DNA from: an uncultured Verrucomicrobiales bacterium
Lineage (GTDB): Bacteria > Verrucomicrobiota > Verrucomicrobiia > Verrucomicrobiales > Akkermansiaceae
Length of the DNA stretch: 64,000 nt
NCBI GenBank assembly: GCA_937928545.1
Contig: CALGJQ010000011.1
Span: 1-64,000, forward strand
Direction of reading: 5' to 3'
The notes beneath the pieces were generated by a model. That model worked only from the letters and a program-made list of their open reading frames with translations. It ran no database searches and was not told where the DNA came from. Of the stretch, positions 33,995-43,059 are shown in pieces; the stretch's first letter is position 1; every line of letters begins with the position of its first letter. The position numbers were made by a program, and so were the translations under genes.

Positions 33995-36900
33995 GAAAAG
34001 AGTCCCATTAACTCGTCTTCTTCTAAGGCAGGAACGAGACCCGCTCCGCCATCCAGAACACTCTCCATCATGGCCTTCTTCTCTTCTTGGAGAGCGAGGA
34101 TTTTTTCTTCCACGGTCCCACGCGTGATGAACTTGTAACTCGTGACGACATTCTTCTGTCCGATCCGGTGAGCCCGGTCCGTCGCCTGAGCTTCGACCGC
34201 GGGGTTCCACCAGGGATCAAGGTGAATCACGGTATCTGCCGCCGTAAGATTGAGTCCAACTCCCCCCGCCTTAAGCGAAATCAAAAAGACCGGCGCAGTG
34301 CCTTCTTGAAATCTCTCCACCACTTCACCTCGCTTCTGAGTTGAACCATCAAGATAACAATAGTCCCACTGATTCGCCATGAGGATCGGAACCACTCCCT
34401 GTAGAAGCTGCACAAATTGACTGAAGATCAAAACACGATGCCCTCCCGCCACCGCTTCGGTCACAAGCGACTCTAATTCATCAAGCTTCACCCCCGCATC
34501 CTTGTCCGCCACCTTCAGCCCCGGAAGCAGTCTCAGGTCACAACAAGCCTGACGAAGTCGAAGAAGCGCAGTCAACGCCACCATTCGCTTCCGCCCATCC
34601 TCAGCGGCATCGACTTGAGCTCGACTTTCCTTAAGCAGTTGGCTGTAAATTTTCTGCTGCTTCGGCGTGAGGTCACAGTAGAGAATTTGCTCGATCCGGT
34701 CCGGGAGATCCTTAGCCACTTCCGCCTTAAGACGACGCAGCACGACCGGCTTTAAGCGACGTGCAAGTCGTCGCGCTAAAGCTGGGTCCCCTCCCTTACG
34801 GAGCGGCTTCTCAAAACGTTCCAGAAAGGCTTTCCGAGGCCCAAGGTAACCCGGCAACGCGAATTGCATGATCGACCAGAGATCCTGCAAGGAATTCTCC
34901 ACTGGAGTCCCCGAAAGAGCAAAACGATGAGTCGCTTTCAAACGATGCGCCGCGACTGAGATCTGCGCTTCAGGATTCTTGATCTGTTGAGCCTCATCCA
35001 ACACCGCGATTTCAAACTCGCATCCGTCAAACTTCTCGGCATCCAATCGCAGAATCGCGTAGCTCGTAATCAATAAATCAACTTCCGGGATCTCTCCCCG
35101 CTTTGGTCCCACATACTGGACTACCTTAAGATCCGGAACCCACTTCTGCGCTTCCGCCGCCCAGTTTGAGACCAAGGAAGAAGGACAAACCACCAGCGCT
35201 CTTCCACCTTTCTTCTGAATAAAAGTGAGCGTCTGAAGGGTTTTACCTAAGCCCATATCATCGGCCAAGATCCCACCCATCCCAAGTTCACTCAAACGAT
35301 ACATCCACCGAACGCCCGTCGCTTGATAAGGTCGCAGGACTTCTGGAAGATCCAACTCAGTCTCGGCATCTTCCTCGATCGCCATCCCGAAGTCCCGCGC
35401 ACTCGTCTTAAGAAAAGCCGCTTGCTGAGCGCTCACTTCAAAGACCCCCGGCGCTTGCTGGGTCGCTTCTGAATCGGTGAGCGTTTCATTCACTTCTTCG
35501 ATGAAATCAGAATCGATCACCGCAATTTTCCCGCGTCCAAAGGCCTGCTCCGCACTTCCCATCCGGAGCATTCGCTGAACTTGGTCAGAGCTGAGTTCCT
35601 CACCTCCCGCTTGAAAGCGAGTCTCGACCGAAAACCAATCTCGACCGCTATCTGACCACTCCCACTCAGGTTTCACCGCGACCACTTGATCCGCCGCCGC
35701 TTGGAAACGCTCTCCTTTCTCAACCCGCCATTGCGGAGGCAGCTCCGCAAAAGCGTGAAACTTTAGAATCTCTTCCCGCTCCCGCAGGGCCATCCGTCCT
35801 CCCTTCGCGGGCCCTTCAAACCCCCACGCGTGGAAGAATTCGATGACTGCATTCTCTTTCGAGAGACTCGTAAGAACCTCACCCACCAACTGAGCTTCAC
35901 CATTCTCGCATGAGGCCTTTTTACCTCCGTAACGGAACTCAAGACGCGCTTCGAGATGACGCAAAGAACCTTCCAGAATCACGCTAATTTCTGGAACCCC
36001 TTCCTCGGGAAGCGATTCCCATAGGTCATCGGGGATCTCAAACCACTGCTCAAGTTTCGCGAGCGTAAAACGAGCTTCCGCCGCGCTCACTCGGATTCCA
36101 GAACCAATCACTCCTGAAAACTTTGACGGCAAACCGAGCGCAAGTGGATAAAAGGTCCCCTCGTCCAGATGCCAGCTCGCGAGACTCCCCGGACGCACCG
36201 CAACCTTTTCGCCAACCAGACGCAGTGGTGGCCGCAGTGCTTTCGGAGAGATCTCAGCCAGTTCCTTTTTCCCAAATTGCACCCGAGGATGACTTACTAA
36301 GCCTTCCAATAAGTGCGTAAACTGATCTTGCGAAAAATTGACAATCCCAGGCGCTTCGCTTGGGAAAATTTCTCGCAAAACCCGCCACAGTTCCTCGTCG
36401 TATGAATCGAGCTGATAGTCACCATCCGGCAAAGCACTTAGCAGAACCTCATCACCTTCCACCACCGCCCCAAAGCCCACCATCAGCTGACCTCTTTCCC
36501 ACGACGACTCAACTTTTAGTGGTAACATCACTTGCAGCTCCAGATGCTCACCTTCAGCAGAGATTTTTGGCCATCGATCTTCAACTGGAGCTTCAGGAGT
36601 CGTGGCAACTTTCACGCTGGGATCAATGACTTCTAGCCCGATTGCCATGATGTGAGCACAGACCCGCCCGTCTTGCCTTACCATCAAACAAGTGCAGTGA
36701 TTCTCCATATGCGTGCGCGATATCAGCTCCATGCTGATCCGCTTCACCTTCCCGCTGACGCGTGTTTCGCCCGAAAGAACCCCATCTTTATACTCGGCCG
36801 ACTTCACTCCGCCATCTCGATGAATCGCGCGCGCTTTCTTCATCTCAACATGCCCGCCCACATCCATCAGGAGGTCGCGGGTCAGTTCGAGATATGCCAT
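33991..36900 (-). CDS. SNF2-family DEAD/DEAH helicase with SWIM zinc finger
   Basis: This 969-residue protein is a Swi2/Snf2 ATPase. An N-terminal SWIM-type finger (CTC ... VCAH near residues 68-84) precedes a ~400-residue helical and beta region of the bacterial SNF2_N class. The motor domain starts near 510 (LDLPEVLRPYQATGVRWM). It includes Walker A DDMGLGKTLQTL, motif II VLDEAQQIKN, motif III ALSGTPVENSLQDLWSI, and the C-terminal helicase lobe (VLIFSQFVQLLQG, QEGTAPVFLISLKAGGVGLNLT, DRAHRIGQ). All motor motifs are intact. Related proteins act on DNA-protein complexes or sit in defence systems, but no partner of a defence cassette (e.g. DISARM, dnd) is adjacent, so a housekeeping role is equally likely. 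Confidence 0.93.
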   Translation of the reverse strand: MAYLELTRDLLMDVGGHVEMKKARAIHRDGGVKSAEYKDGVLSGETRVSGKVKRISMELISRTHMENHCTCLMVRQDGRVCAHIMAIGLEVIDPSVKVATTPEAPVEDRWPKISAEGEHLELQVMLPLKVESSWERGQLMVGFGAVVEGDEVLLSALPDGDYQLDSYDEELWRVLREIFPSEAPGIVNFSQDQFTHLLEGLVSHPRVQFGKKELAEISPKALRPPLRLVGEKVAVRPGSLASWHLDEGTFYPLALGLPSKFSGVIGSGIRVSAAEARFTLAKLEQWFEIPDDLWESLPEEGVPEISVILEGSLRHLEARLEFRYGGKKASCENGEAQLVGEVLTSLSKENAVIEFFHAWGFEGPAKGGRMALREREEILKFHAFAELPPQWRVEKGERFQAAADQVVAVKPEWEWSDSGRDWFSVETRFQAGGEELSSDQVQRMLRMGSAEQAFGRGKIAVIDSDFIEEVNETLTDSEATQQAPGVFEVSAQQAAFLKTSARDFGMAIEEDAETELDLPEVLRPYQATGVRWMYRLSELGMGGILADDMGLGKTLQTLTFIQKKGGRALVVCPSSLVSNWAAEAQKWVPDLKVVQYVGPKRGEIPEVDLLITSYAILRLDAEKFDGCEFEIAVLDEAQQIKNPEAQISVAAHRLKATHRFALSGTPVENSLQDLWSIMQFALPGYLGPRKAFLERFEKPLRKGGDPALARRLARRLKPVVLRRLKAEVAKDLPDRIEQILYCDLTPKQQKIYSQLLKESRAQVDAAEDGRKRMVALTALLRLRQACCDLRLLPGLKVADKDAGVKLDELESLVTEAVAGGHRVLIFSQFVQLLQGVVPILMANQWDYCYLDGSTQKRGEVVERFQEGTAPVFLISLKAGGVGLNLTAADTVIHLDPWWNPAVEAQATDRAHRIGQKNVVTSYKFITRGTVEEKILALQEEKKAMMESVLDGGAGLVPALEEDELMGLFS

Positions 36901-36911
36901 CGAAGTGGAGC

Positions 36912-37520
36912 CTAATCGAGATGGAGCAGAGTCGGAACAACAATCACTTCCATCCCTGCTTCGCGAGCCGCCAGGATCCCCGGGCGCGCATCTTCGTAAA
37001 CAACGCAGCTCGTTGGATCGACTTCGAGACGAGAAGCCGTCTCAAGAAAAATATCAGGTGCGGGCTTTCCATTCTGAACATCTGTCGCGGTCACGACTTC
37101 ATCAAACCAATCGGAAATCCCAAGCTTCTGCAGAGTCTTTTCCACAACCTCCCGCGTTCCTCCGCTCGCAACCGCAAGTGGGACTTTTCCACGATACTTC
37201 TGAGCGATCTCCGCCACTTCAGGAATCAACTCAATGGCATCGAGGTTTTTCAAATAGGCCTTCTTTTTCGCGTATGCCACCGCATCAGCATCTAAGTCCA
37301 ATCCCTGCTCACCATTTAAAGTCTCGACGATATCGCGAGTGGGACGACCGCCCATCGCGTAAAAAACATCCTCGGGGAAAATCCCTTTGTGCCCTTGCTT
37401 TGTCAGGGCCTCGCACCACGCCCTGAAATGGGCTGGCATCGAGTCGACCAAGGTTCCATCGAGGTCAAAAATGAGGGCTTTAAATCCGGGTGTCGGGGTC
37501 TGCAATTCCAGCTTGCTCAT
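36912..37520 (-). CDS. HAD-superfamily phosphatase/phosphomutase (beta-PGM-like subfamily)
   Basis: I prefer the ATG at 37520 over a TTG at 37559; the product is 202 residues. Motif I is ALIFDLDGTLVDSMPAHF near residue 20, motif II is VPLAVASGGTREVV, and motif IV is VYEDARPGILAAREAG. An alpha-helical cap lies between motifs I and II. The build matches the beta-phosphoglucomutase-like subfamily (IA variant 3). It lies 85 bases downstream of the UGPase gene in the same direction, so a sugar phosphate substrate is plausible. It is 12 bases upstream of the SNF2 gene. Confidence 0.88.
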   Translation of the reverse strand: MSKLELQTPTPGFKALIFDLDGTLVDSMPAHFRAWCEALTKQGHKGIFPEDVFYAMGGRPTRDIVETLNGEQGLDLDADAVAYAKKKAYLKNLDAIELIPEVAEIAQKYRGKVPLAVASGGTREVVEKTLQKLGISDWFDEVVTATDVQNGKPAPDIFLETASRLEVDPTSCVVYEDARPGILAAREAGMEVIVVPTLLHLD

Positions 37521-37604
37521 AAACGCTGGCGAAATGGCGCAAAGTGACGCTTCTGACAAGTCACAATCGGCAATCTCGTGAGATGACCATCACCCAAGCC
37601 CAGC

Positions 37605-38996
37605 TCAAAGAAGAAGCGTTTCATCTCGGTAGTCACCTGAAGGTACAGTCTTACGCTCGCTAGACTCATTCCGAATCTCAACTTCCCCTGAAATCTTGAC
37701 TCCTTCCGCAAAGCAAATCGGCCCTGAGATCGTCAAAACATCCGCATCGACGAGAGAGGCCTCCCCCAGAGAATCGAGAGCATCGACAAGCTTATACTCC
37801 TCTGAAAGTTTGACCACCGGAGGCTTTCCCTTCCGCGAAGCCACAAGCTGGACCCGACCATCTTCTCCAATGTCATAGGCGTCTGAACGAAGAGCAAAGA
37901 GGTCACTAGTCCCCTTAACCGGAGCAAAGCGCGAGCGCGGAACATTCACCGCCATTGCTCCCTCAAAGCACTCGATCGCCGATCCCATCGCCTGCTCCAA
38001 CTGGTAAACTGGAGTGCTTTCTGGATCTCTCGGATCAACTGTTTTAGCGTTACGGATCACCGGAAGAGGAAGCACGCCCTCGTTTTCTCCCATTACCTTT
38101 TTGAGCTCAACCAAGTTCACCCAAATATTATTCGTGTTAAAAAATTTGTGCCTAGAAATATCTTGGAAGCTTTCCAAATCCTCTTCCGGACATTGGGCCA
38201 CTTCCCTGAGCAATAGCCTCCCATCACTCTTCCGTGTCGCCAAATGTCCCCCCTTTTTATCAGCCTCAGTGCGCCTCGTGACCTCCATCAAGAAAGGCAC
38301 ACTTTGATCCGCAAAGTAGCTCAGTAAACTCGGGTCTAATACGGCTCCGAGATTATCACTATTCGAAATGAAAGCATACTTTACCCCGCTTTCGAGTAGC
38401 TGATCCAAGCAGCCACTTCCTTCAAGCGTCGGATAAACGTCGGCATGTCCCGGAGGACACCACTCCAAGTCTGGATTCGCAGGATGACTCACTGCTTCCA
38501 AAGTGTTGCGGTCCAATTTCGGAACCCAATTTTGAAGCAATTCGAGCTCAGCAGGGTCGCCAATTTCAGGAACTGACTTCGCGAGATAGTCCTGAGTGTC
38601 ATCGCTGCTCGCCTGACTGTTCATCAACAGAAAACGGACCTTGCTTCCGGTCGCTTTTCGCAGTGATAAAATCTGCCGAGACATGAGGTCCAAAAACGCC
38701 ACTCCCGGCCGAACCTCGAGAAGGCTCTTCACCTTTTCCAAGCCCATGCTCGTTCCCAAGCCGCCATTCAACTTAATGACCACGGTCTCCGCAAGGAGCG
38801 CGGGATCGAACTCGCAACTCATCCTTAGAGACTCATAATCAATGACCGAATCTGAAGGCTCTATCTCTTCTTCAGCAACTTCCCCCTTGCTTCCACTAGA
38901 GATCAATTCTTGAGCTCTCAAAAAGGCAAGAATTGCCGATTTCATCACTCCCTTTTCTTCCATTTTTTGGCGGATCCGTTCAGTTGCTTCAGTCAT
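37605..38996 (-). CDS. UTP--glucose-1-phosphate uridylyltransferase (UDPGP family, eukaryote-like)
   Basis: The 463-residue enzyme makes UDP-glucose. The signature VVIKLNGGLGTSMGLEKVKSL near residues 72-92 is the nucleotide-binding loop of the UDPGP/UGP1 family, distinct from bacterial GalU. Further family markers are FLLMNSQASSDDTQDYLAK, WCPPGHADVYPTL, FISNSDNLGAVLDP and FFNTNNIWVNL, and a C-terminal left-handed beta-helix-like tail (VDADVLTISGPICFAEGVKI). Length is near that of eukaryotic UGP1. UDP-glucose feeds glycan and envelope synthesis. It precedes the HAD gene and may be co-transcribed with it. Confidence 0.92.
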   Translation of the reverse strand: MTEATERIRQKMEEKGVMKSAILAFLRAQELISSGSKGEVAEEEIEPSDSVIDYESLRMSCEFDPALLAETVVIKLNGGLGTSMGLEKVKSLLEVRPGVAFLDLMSRQILSLRKATGSKVRFLLMNSQASSDDTQDYLAKSVPEIGDPAELELLQNWVPKLDRNTLEAVSHPANPDLEWCPPGHADVYPTLEGSGCLDQLLESGVKYAFISNSDNLGAVLDPSLLSYFADQSVPFLMEVTRRTEADKKGGHLATRKSDGRLLLREVAQCPEEDLESFQDISRHKFFNTNNIWVNLVELKKVMGENEGVLPLPVIRNAKTVDPRDPESTPVYQLEQAMGSAIECFEGAMAVNVPRSRFAPVKGTSDLFALRSDAYDIGEDGRVQLVASRKGKPPVVKLSEEYKLVDALDSLGEASLVDADVLTISGPICFAEGVKISGEVEIRNESSERKTVPSGDYRDETLLL

Positions 38997-39060
38997 TGCT
39001 CAGTCGATATTCAATCAAGGCCCGATTGATAGCAGTAGAATGAGCCTTTGAGAAATAAAA

Positions 39061-39079
39061 TTTGGCATGATTTCTGCTT
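39061..39079 (+). promoter_or_regulatory. Near-consensus sigma-54 (-24/-12) promoter upstream of rpoN
   Basis: The sequence TTTGGCATGATTTCTGCTT has the GG (39064-39065) and GC (39076-39077) dinucleotides with the required 10-base gap and matches TTGGCAyG-N4-yTGCT closely. It ends about 47 bases before the rpoN start, leaving a sensible leader. If used, rpoN would be at least partly self-controlled. No enhancer-binding protein gene is in the window. The match is by eye only. Confidence 0.5.
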
Positions 39080-39126
39080 CATCCTTTACATCTCGCTGGT
39101 TTGGCATATGAGTCTCAACAGCAGCC

Positions 39127-40533
39127 ATGGCCAACGCCTCCCTGAATCAGTCGCTCTCGCAGCAACAGACCCTCGCGCCACAAATGCGCCAGAGTCTCGA
39201 AATCCTTCAGGCGAACACTCTCGAGCTCGGTCAACTTCTCAATCAGGCCATGGAAGTGAACCCTGTCCTAGAAGACGCTACGGAAAGCGATTCGCTCGAC
39301 GAAATTACGGACTCTGAATTTGAGGAGAGCGACAACTTCGACGATTGGCAGGACAGCTACGATGACGACGCACGAGAGCTCGCCATTATGGAACGGCGGA
39401 ACAGTGGCATTAACAAAGATGCTGCCGACGCACGCGAGCACTTCTATAATTCAATCGTCGCGCCCTTGACCCTCCAAGAACACCTCATCGAGCAAATCCA
39501 AGAATACGGATTAAGTAAAGAAGCCCAAGCCGATGCCACCATCGTCGTCGGGAATCTCACCGAACACGGCTATCTCGATATCCCTCTCGAAGACCTCGCG
39601 ACGAGCCTTAAGATCCCAGTAAGCCGGCTCGAAGATGGTCTCGCGATCATTCAAAATTTTGATCCTTCCGGAGTAGGCGCCTCCGATCTGAGAGAGTGCC
39701 TCTTATTACAATTGGACCACTTGGGATTGGGAAATGGTCTCGAGGCCGAGATCGTCGACGAACATCTCGACGAAGTCGCTAAACATCACTTCCCACAGCT
39801 GGCAAAGAAACTCCACGTTACTCTCGACACCATCATTGAGACTGTCGAACACATCCGCAGCCTCGATCCCTCACCAGGTTCACGCTTTCAAGCGGGCGGA
39901 AACCCCTACGTGCAAGCAGATGTCGAGATTATTGAAGATGATGACGGAGAATGGATTGCCGGATTAACAGGAAGCTACCTTCCTCGGCTCCGAATCAACG
40001 ATGAGTATAAGGACATGCTCTCGGCATCTTCCGATGATCGCAAAACGCGTAATTACCTCCGCAACCAGATCCGCGATGGACGCGCTATCATCCGGGCTAT
40101 CGACCAGCGGCAGGAAACAATTCTAGCGATTGCTCGCGAAATCGTAGATCGACAAAAACCCTTCCTCGAAAAAGGAAGTCGACACCTCAAACCTCTGACC
40201 ATGAATGACATTGCCGAGGTCATCGGAGTTCATCCCACCACAGTCTCTCGGGCAGTCGCAGGCAAGTATATCGACACCCCGCATGGCCTGATGGAAATGC
40301 GTAAATTCTTTGCCACGGGCTACCAAACCTCCGACGGGAAAGACGTTTCAAACGAAGGCGTAAGAGAAGCCCTTCAGGAACTCATTCAGAGCGAAGACGG
40401 CTCCCAGCCGCTCTCCGATTCCAAACTCGAAAAGCTTCTTACCGAACAAGGAATCAAGGTGGCTCGACGCACCGTTGCTAAGTACCGGGAACAGCTAGGG
40501 ATTCTTCCGTCACACTTACGCAAGAAATACTAG
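39127..40533 (+). CDS. rpoN: RNA polymerase sigma-54 factor
   Basis: The 468-residue protein is sigma-54. Region I is glutamine- and leucine-rich (NQSLSQQQTLAPQMRQSLEIL, followed by ELGQLLNQAMEVNPVLED). An acidic region II follows. The core-binding domain is at about 120-320 (TLQEHLIEQIQEYGLS). The C-terminus has the helix-turn-helix DIAEVIGVHPTTVSRAVAGKYIDTPHG and the RpoN box RRTVAKYREQLGI near 447-459, which reads the -24 element. It needs AAA+ activators, none of which is encoded here. It lies 31 bases upstream of mrp and the two may form an operon. Confidence 0.97.
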   Translation: MANASLNQSLSQQQTLAPQMRQSLEILQANTLELGQLLNQAMEVNPVLEDATESDSLDEITDSEFEESDNFDDWQDSYDDDARELAIMERRNSGINKDAADAREHFYNSIVAPLTLQEHLIEQIQEYGLSKEAQADATIVVGNLTEHGYLDIPLEDLATSLKIPVSRLEDGLAIIQNFDPSGVGASDLRECLLLQLDHLGLGNGLEAEIVDEHLDEVAKHHFPQLAKKLHVTLDTIIETVEHIRSLDPSPGSRFQAGGNPYVQADVEIIEDDDGEWIAGLTGSYLPRLRINDEYKDMLSASSDDRKTRNYLRNQIRDGRAIIRAIDQRQETILAIAREIVDRQKPFLEKGSRHLKPLTMNDIAEVIGVHPTTVSRAVAGKYIDTPHGLMEMRKFFATGYQTSDGKDVSNEGVREALQELIQSEDGSQPLSDSKLEKLLTEQGIKVARRTVAKYREQLGILPSHLRKKY

Positions 40534-40564
40534 CGCCACAGCGCGGGGACGCTACCTTCCCGCC

Positions 40565-41611
40565 ATGACGAGCGACGATCTCCGCAACGCCCTTTCTCAA
40601 GTCAAGTATCCCGGCTTCTCGCGGGACATCGTATCCTTCGGACTCGTGAAGTCGCACGAAGTGAAAGATGGAGCCGCCTATGTGCAACTTCAGATTCAAA
40701 CCAAGGATCCCAAAATCCCGCAACAGGTCTTCCAAGACTGCCACGAGATTCTCGATCCCCTTTTGGGCGATAGCAGCAAAGTTCATATCGAAATTGATGT
40801 TCAAGATCCCCCTTCAGCTGGTGGAGCATCTACAGAGGCTCAATCCATCCCGGGCGTCAAACGCATCATCGCAGTCGGATCTGGCAAGGGCGGAGTTGGC
40901 AAATCAACGGTCTCCAGTAATCTCGCCATCGCTCTCTCACAGCAAGGCTACAAGGTCGGCCTTCTTGATTGCGATCTCTACGGCCCCTCGGTTCCTTTGA
41001 TGTTTGGCGTCACTCATCACCAACCCCATGCTGATGATCAGGACCGGATCATCCCCATCGAAGCTCACGGCCTCAAGCTCATGTCCATGGGCTTCCTTCT
41101 CGGAGATGATTCTCCCGTCATCGTCCGAGGCCCCCTTGCGAATCGCTATACCCAACAATTCCTCCAACAGGTCGCCTGGGGTGAACTCGATGTCCTCGTC
41201 ATCGACCTCCCCCCCGGCACCGGTGATATTCAGCTCACCCTCGTTCAGACCGTGTCGCTCGATGGCGCGATCATCGTCACCACGCCGCAGGAAGTTGCGA
41301 TGATCGATGCTCGAAAAGCGGTCTCCATGTTTGCCAAGGTCAATGTTCCCATTCTTGGACTCATTGAAAACATGTCCTTCTTCGAATGTGACCACGGAAC
41401 CCGCTACAACCTCTTCGGGCAGGGCGGTGCCCAGCGCGAATGCGAGCGCATTAAAGTCCCCCTTCTCGGAGAAATCCCTCTCGAGCCGATCATTGGCCAA
41501 CGCTGTGATGGCGGCGAACCAACCGCCCTCCTGAGCCCTAGTGAATCAAAAGCCTCAGCCGCTTTCCACAAGGCCGCTCAAGCTCTCATCGAACACGTTT
41601 CTTCCAAGTAA
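40565..41611 (+). CDS. mrp: Mrp/ApbC-family P-loop ATPase (Fe-S cluster carrier)
   Basis: The 348-residue protein has an N-terminal DUF59/MIP18 domain (DDLRNALSQVKYPGFSRDIVSFGLV, about 1-85), then the Mrp ATPase. The deviant Walker A is GSGKGGVGKST and the family motif GDIQLTL follows DLPPGTGD. Mrp proteins assemble or carry [4Fe-4S] clusters. The usual CPxC cluster-binding pair after NMS is here ECDHGTRYN, so only one cysteine remains at that place; such forms are seen in other phyla but the cluster-carrier role is then less certain. It lies downstream of rpoN. Confidence 0.9.
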   Translation: MTSDDLRNALSQVKYPGFSRDIVSFGLVKSHEVKDGAAYVQLQIQTKDPKIPQQVFQDCHEILDPLLGDSSKVHIEIDVQDPPSAGGASTEAQSIPGVKRIIAVGSGKGGVGKSTVSSNLAIALSQQGYKVGLLDCDLYGPSVPLMFGVTHHQPHADDQDRIIPIEAHGLKLMSMGFLLGDDSPVIVRGPLANRYTQQFLQQVAWGELDVLVIDLPPGTGDIQLTLVQTVSLDGAIIVTTPQEVAMIDARKAVSMFAKVNVPILGLIENMSFFECDHGTRYNLFGQGGAQRECERIKVPLLGEIPLEPIIGQRCDGGEPTALLSPSESKASAAFHKAAQALIEHVSSK

Positions 41612-41669
41612 AAGAATCTCTTCTTTGCTTGGCATTATTTAGAGGAAACGCCTAAATCCACCCTAGCTT

Positions 41670-42581
41670 ATGAACAGAAGAAATTTCAGCCAAGTGACCG
41701 GAGCCTCCCTCTTATCGATGATGGGTTCTTCCGCATTCGCAAAGGAAACCGCAACCGCCGCCCCTTTCAAATCCAAGTTCGCCCCTTCTCCCAATCAACT
41801 CTTTGGAGGAAAAGGTAAGAAGCTCGGATACGTCGATCAGTTAAAGCTCGCCTATGACCTCGGTTTTCGTGCTTGGGAAGATAACAAACTCAATGGCCAG
41901 AAAAATGAGCTCCTCGAACAAATCGCGGAATTCATGAAGGACAAGAAAATGGAATTTGGAGTCAGCGTGATCACCTCAGGTGCGAAAGCGATGTTCAACA
42001 AGCCCACTGACGAACAAAAAGAGAGCATCAAAAAGGACCTCATGCGAGGCATCGAGGTCGCTAAGATCACCGGACAAACCAACATGACGATGCTACCCGG
42101 CGTTCGTGACGAATCCATGACCCGCGAAGAGCAGATCAAGGCCTCCGTCGATACCATGACGATGTGCTGCGACATTGTCGAAGAACACGGCATCATTCTC
42201 GCTCAAGAACCCCTCTCACACCCTATCGGAGGAAAGCCCGTGCTCATTGAATCCTTTGAAGACGGTCACCTCCTCTGCAAATCGGTGAACCGGAAGTCAT
42301 GCAAACTCCTCGCTGACTTCTTCCACGAAGGACAGATTGGAAATGGCGAAAAGCTCATTGAGAACGCCAAGAAAGTTTGGGACCAAGTGAGCTACGTGCA
42401 ATACGGAGCCTCACCTGGCCGCAAAGAACCCGGCACCGGAAATCTCGACTACGTCGCCGTCACCAAATTCCTTCGCGAGCAAGACTTCACTGGAGTCATC
42501 GGGATGGAACATGGTCAGAGTAAGAAGGGCCAAGAAGGGCTCGATGCCCTCCTCGCTGCTTACCGTAAGATCGACGCTTAG
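41670..42581 (+). CDS. Sugar phosphate isomerase/epimerase-like TIM-barrel protein, predicted exported
   Basis: The 303-residue protein starts MNRRNFSQVTGASLLSMMGSSAFA, a twin-arginine-like signal with RRNF. The remainder fits the xylose-isomerase-like TIM barrel (AP_endonuc_2): LKLAYDLGFRAWEDNKLN, CDIVEEHGIILAQEPLSH, SCKLLADFFHEGQIGNGE and GVIGMEHGQSKKGQEG. The pattern resembles hydroxypyruvate-isomerase-like proteins, numerous in Verrucomicrobia and Planctomycetes. Metal-ligand Glu and His residues are visible. Substrate unknown. A rho-independent terminator follows. Confidence 0.85.
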   Translation: MNRRNFSQVTGASLLSMMGSSAFAKETATAAPFKSKFAPSPNQLFGGKGKKLGYVDQLKLAYDLGFRAWEDNKLNGQKNELLEQIAEFMKDKKMEFGVSVITSGAKAMFNKPTDEQKESIKKDLMRGIEVAKITGQTNMTMLPGVRDESMTREEQIKASVDTMTMCCDIVEEHGIILAQEPLSHPIGGKPVLIESFEDGHLLCKSVNRKSCKLLADFFHEGQIGNGEKLIENAKKVWDQVSYVQYGASPGRKEPGTGNLDYVAVTKFLREQDFTGVIGMEHGQSKKGQEGLDALLAAYRKIDA

Positions 42582-42607
42582 AGTTCTCGCTCCTAATCAA
42601 TCATCAC

Positions 42608-42640
42608 CCGTTTCAGCTTCTTCGCTGAAGCGGTTTTTTA
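42608..42640 (+). terminator. Intrinsic terminator after the isomerase-like gene
   Basis: A ten-pair stem (CCGTTTCAGC with GCTGAAGCGG, one G-T pair) encloses the loop TTCTTC and is followed by TTTTTTATT. It lies 27 bases after the stop at 42581 and acts on the plus strand. Its T-run overlaps the stop codon of the convergent small lipoprotein gene. Confidence 0.85.
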
Positions 42641-42964
42641 TTGGCTCTCCATTTGCTCCTTTAGCTTTGCAAGCGCATCAACTGCCGCTTTTTGCGACTC
42701 TTCTAAAAGTGCAAATTCCGCATTTAGCTTTTCAAGCTCCGCCTCTTTCTCTTCCAATTTCTTCCCAAGTTCTTCCACCGAAACTTTGGGCCCCTTCGTT
42801 TTCAGCTCGGCGGTTTTGATTCGCAAATCAATCAATTCAGCTTCCAGTGCCTCAAGCTCCACTTTTTGTTCTTCATACTTTACCACATCAGGATTCTTTT
42901 CCTTAGCACTCTTACAAGAGCTCAGAGAAAACAGCGCCAACAGAAGGATCAATATGCTTTTCAT
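42638..42964 (-). CDS. Small coiled-coil lipoprotein
   Basis: Starting at the ATG at 42964 (MKSILILLLALFSLSSC) the product is 108 residues with a lipobox LSSC at Cys17. The mature part is almost wholly a charged heptad-like coiled coil (YEEQKVELEALEAELIDLR, EELGKKLEEKEAELEKL). Such Lpp-like or spacer lipoproteins are typically envelope structural proteins. An upstream in-frame start at 42997 would bury the signal. It converges on the isomerase-like gene. Function not known. Confidence 0.8.
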   Translation of the reverse strand: MKSILILLLALFSLSSCKSAKEKNPDVVKYEEQKVELEALEAELIDLRIKTAELKTKGPKVSVEELGKKLEEKEAELEKLNAEFALLEESQKAAVDALAKLKEQMESQ

Positions 42965-43059
42965 ATCCAAGTCTTTCCACAAAAACTGTTTAGTCAATAA
43001 TCAGCTTCGATCTTCCTCTCCCAGATTGACAAGCGTCATTCTAAGGGAATGCTTTCCCC

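Noticed and set aside
33991-36900. A defence system around the SNF2 helicase
   Set aside because: No methylase, nuclease, phospholipase D or other defence partner is adjacent; neighbours are sugar metabolism and an exported EEP protein.
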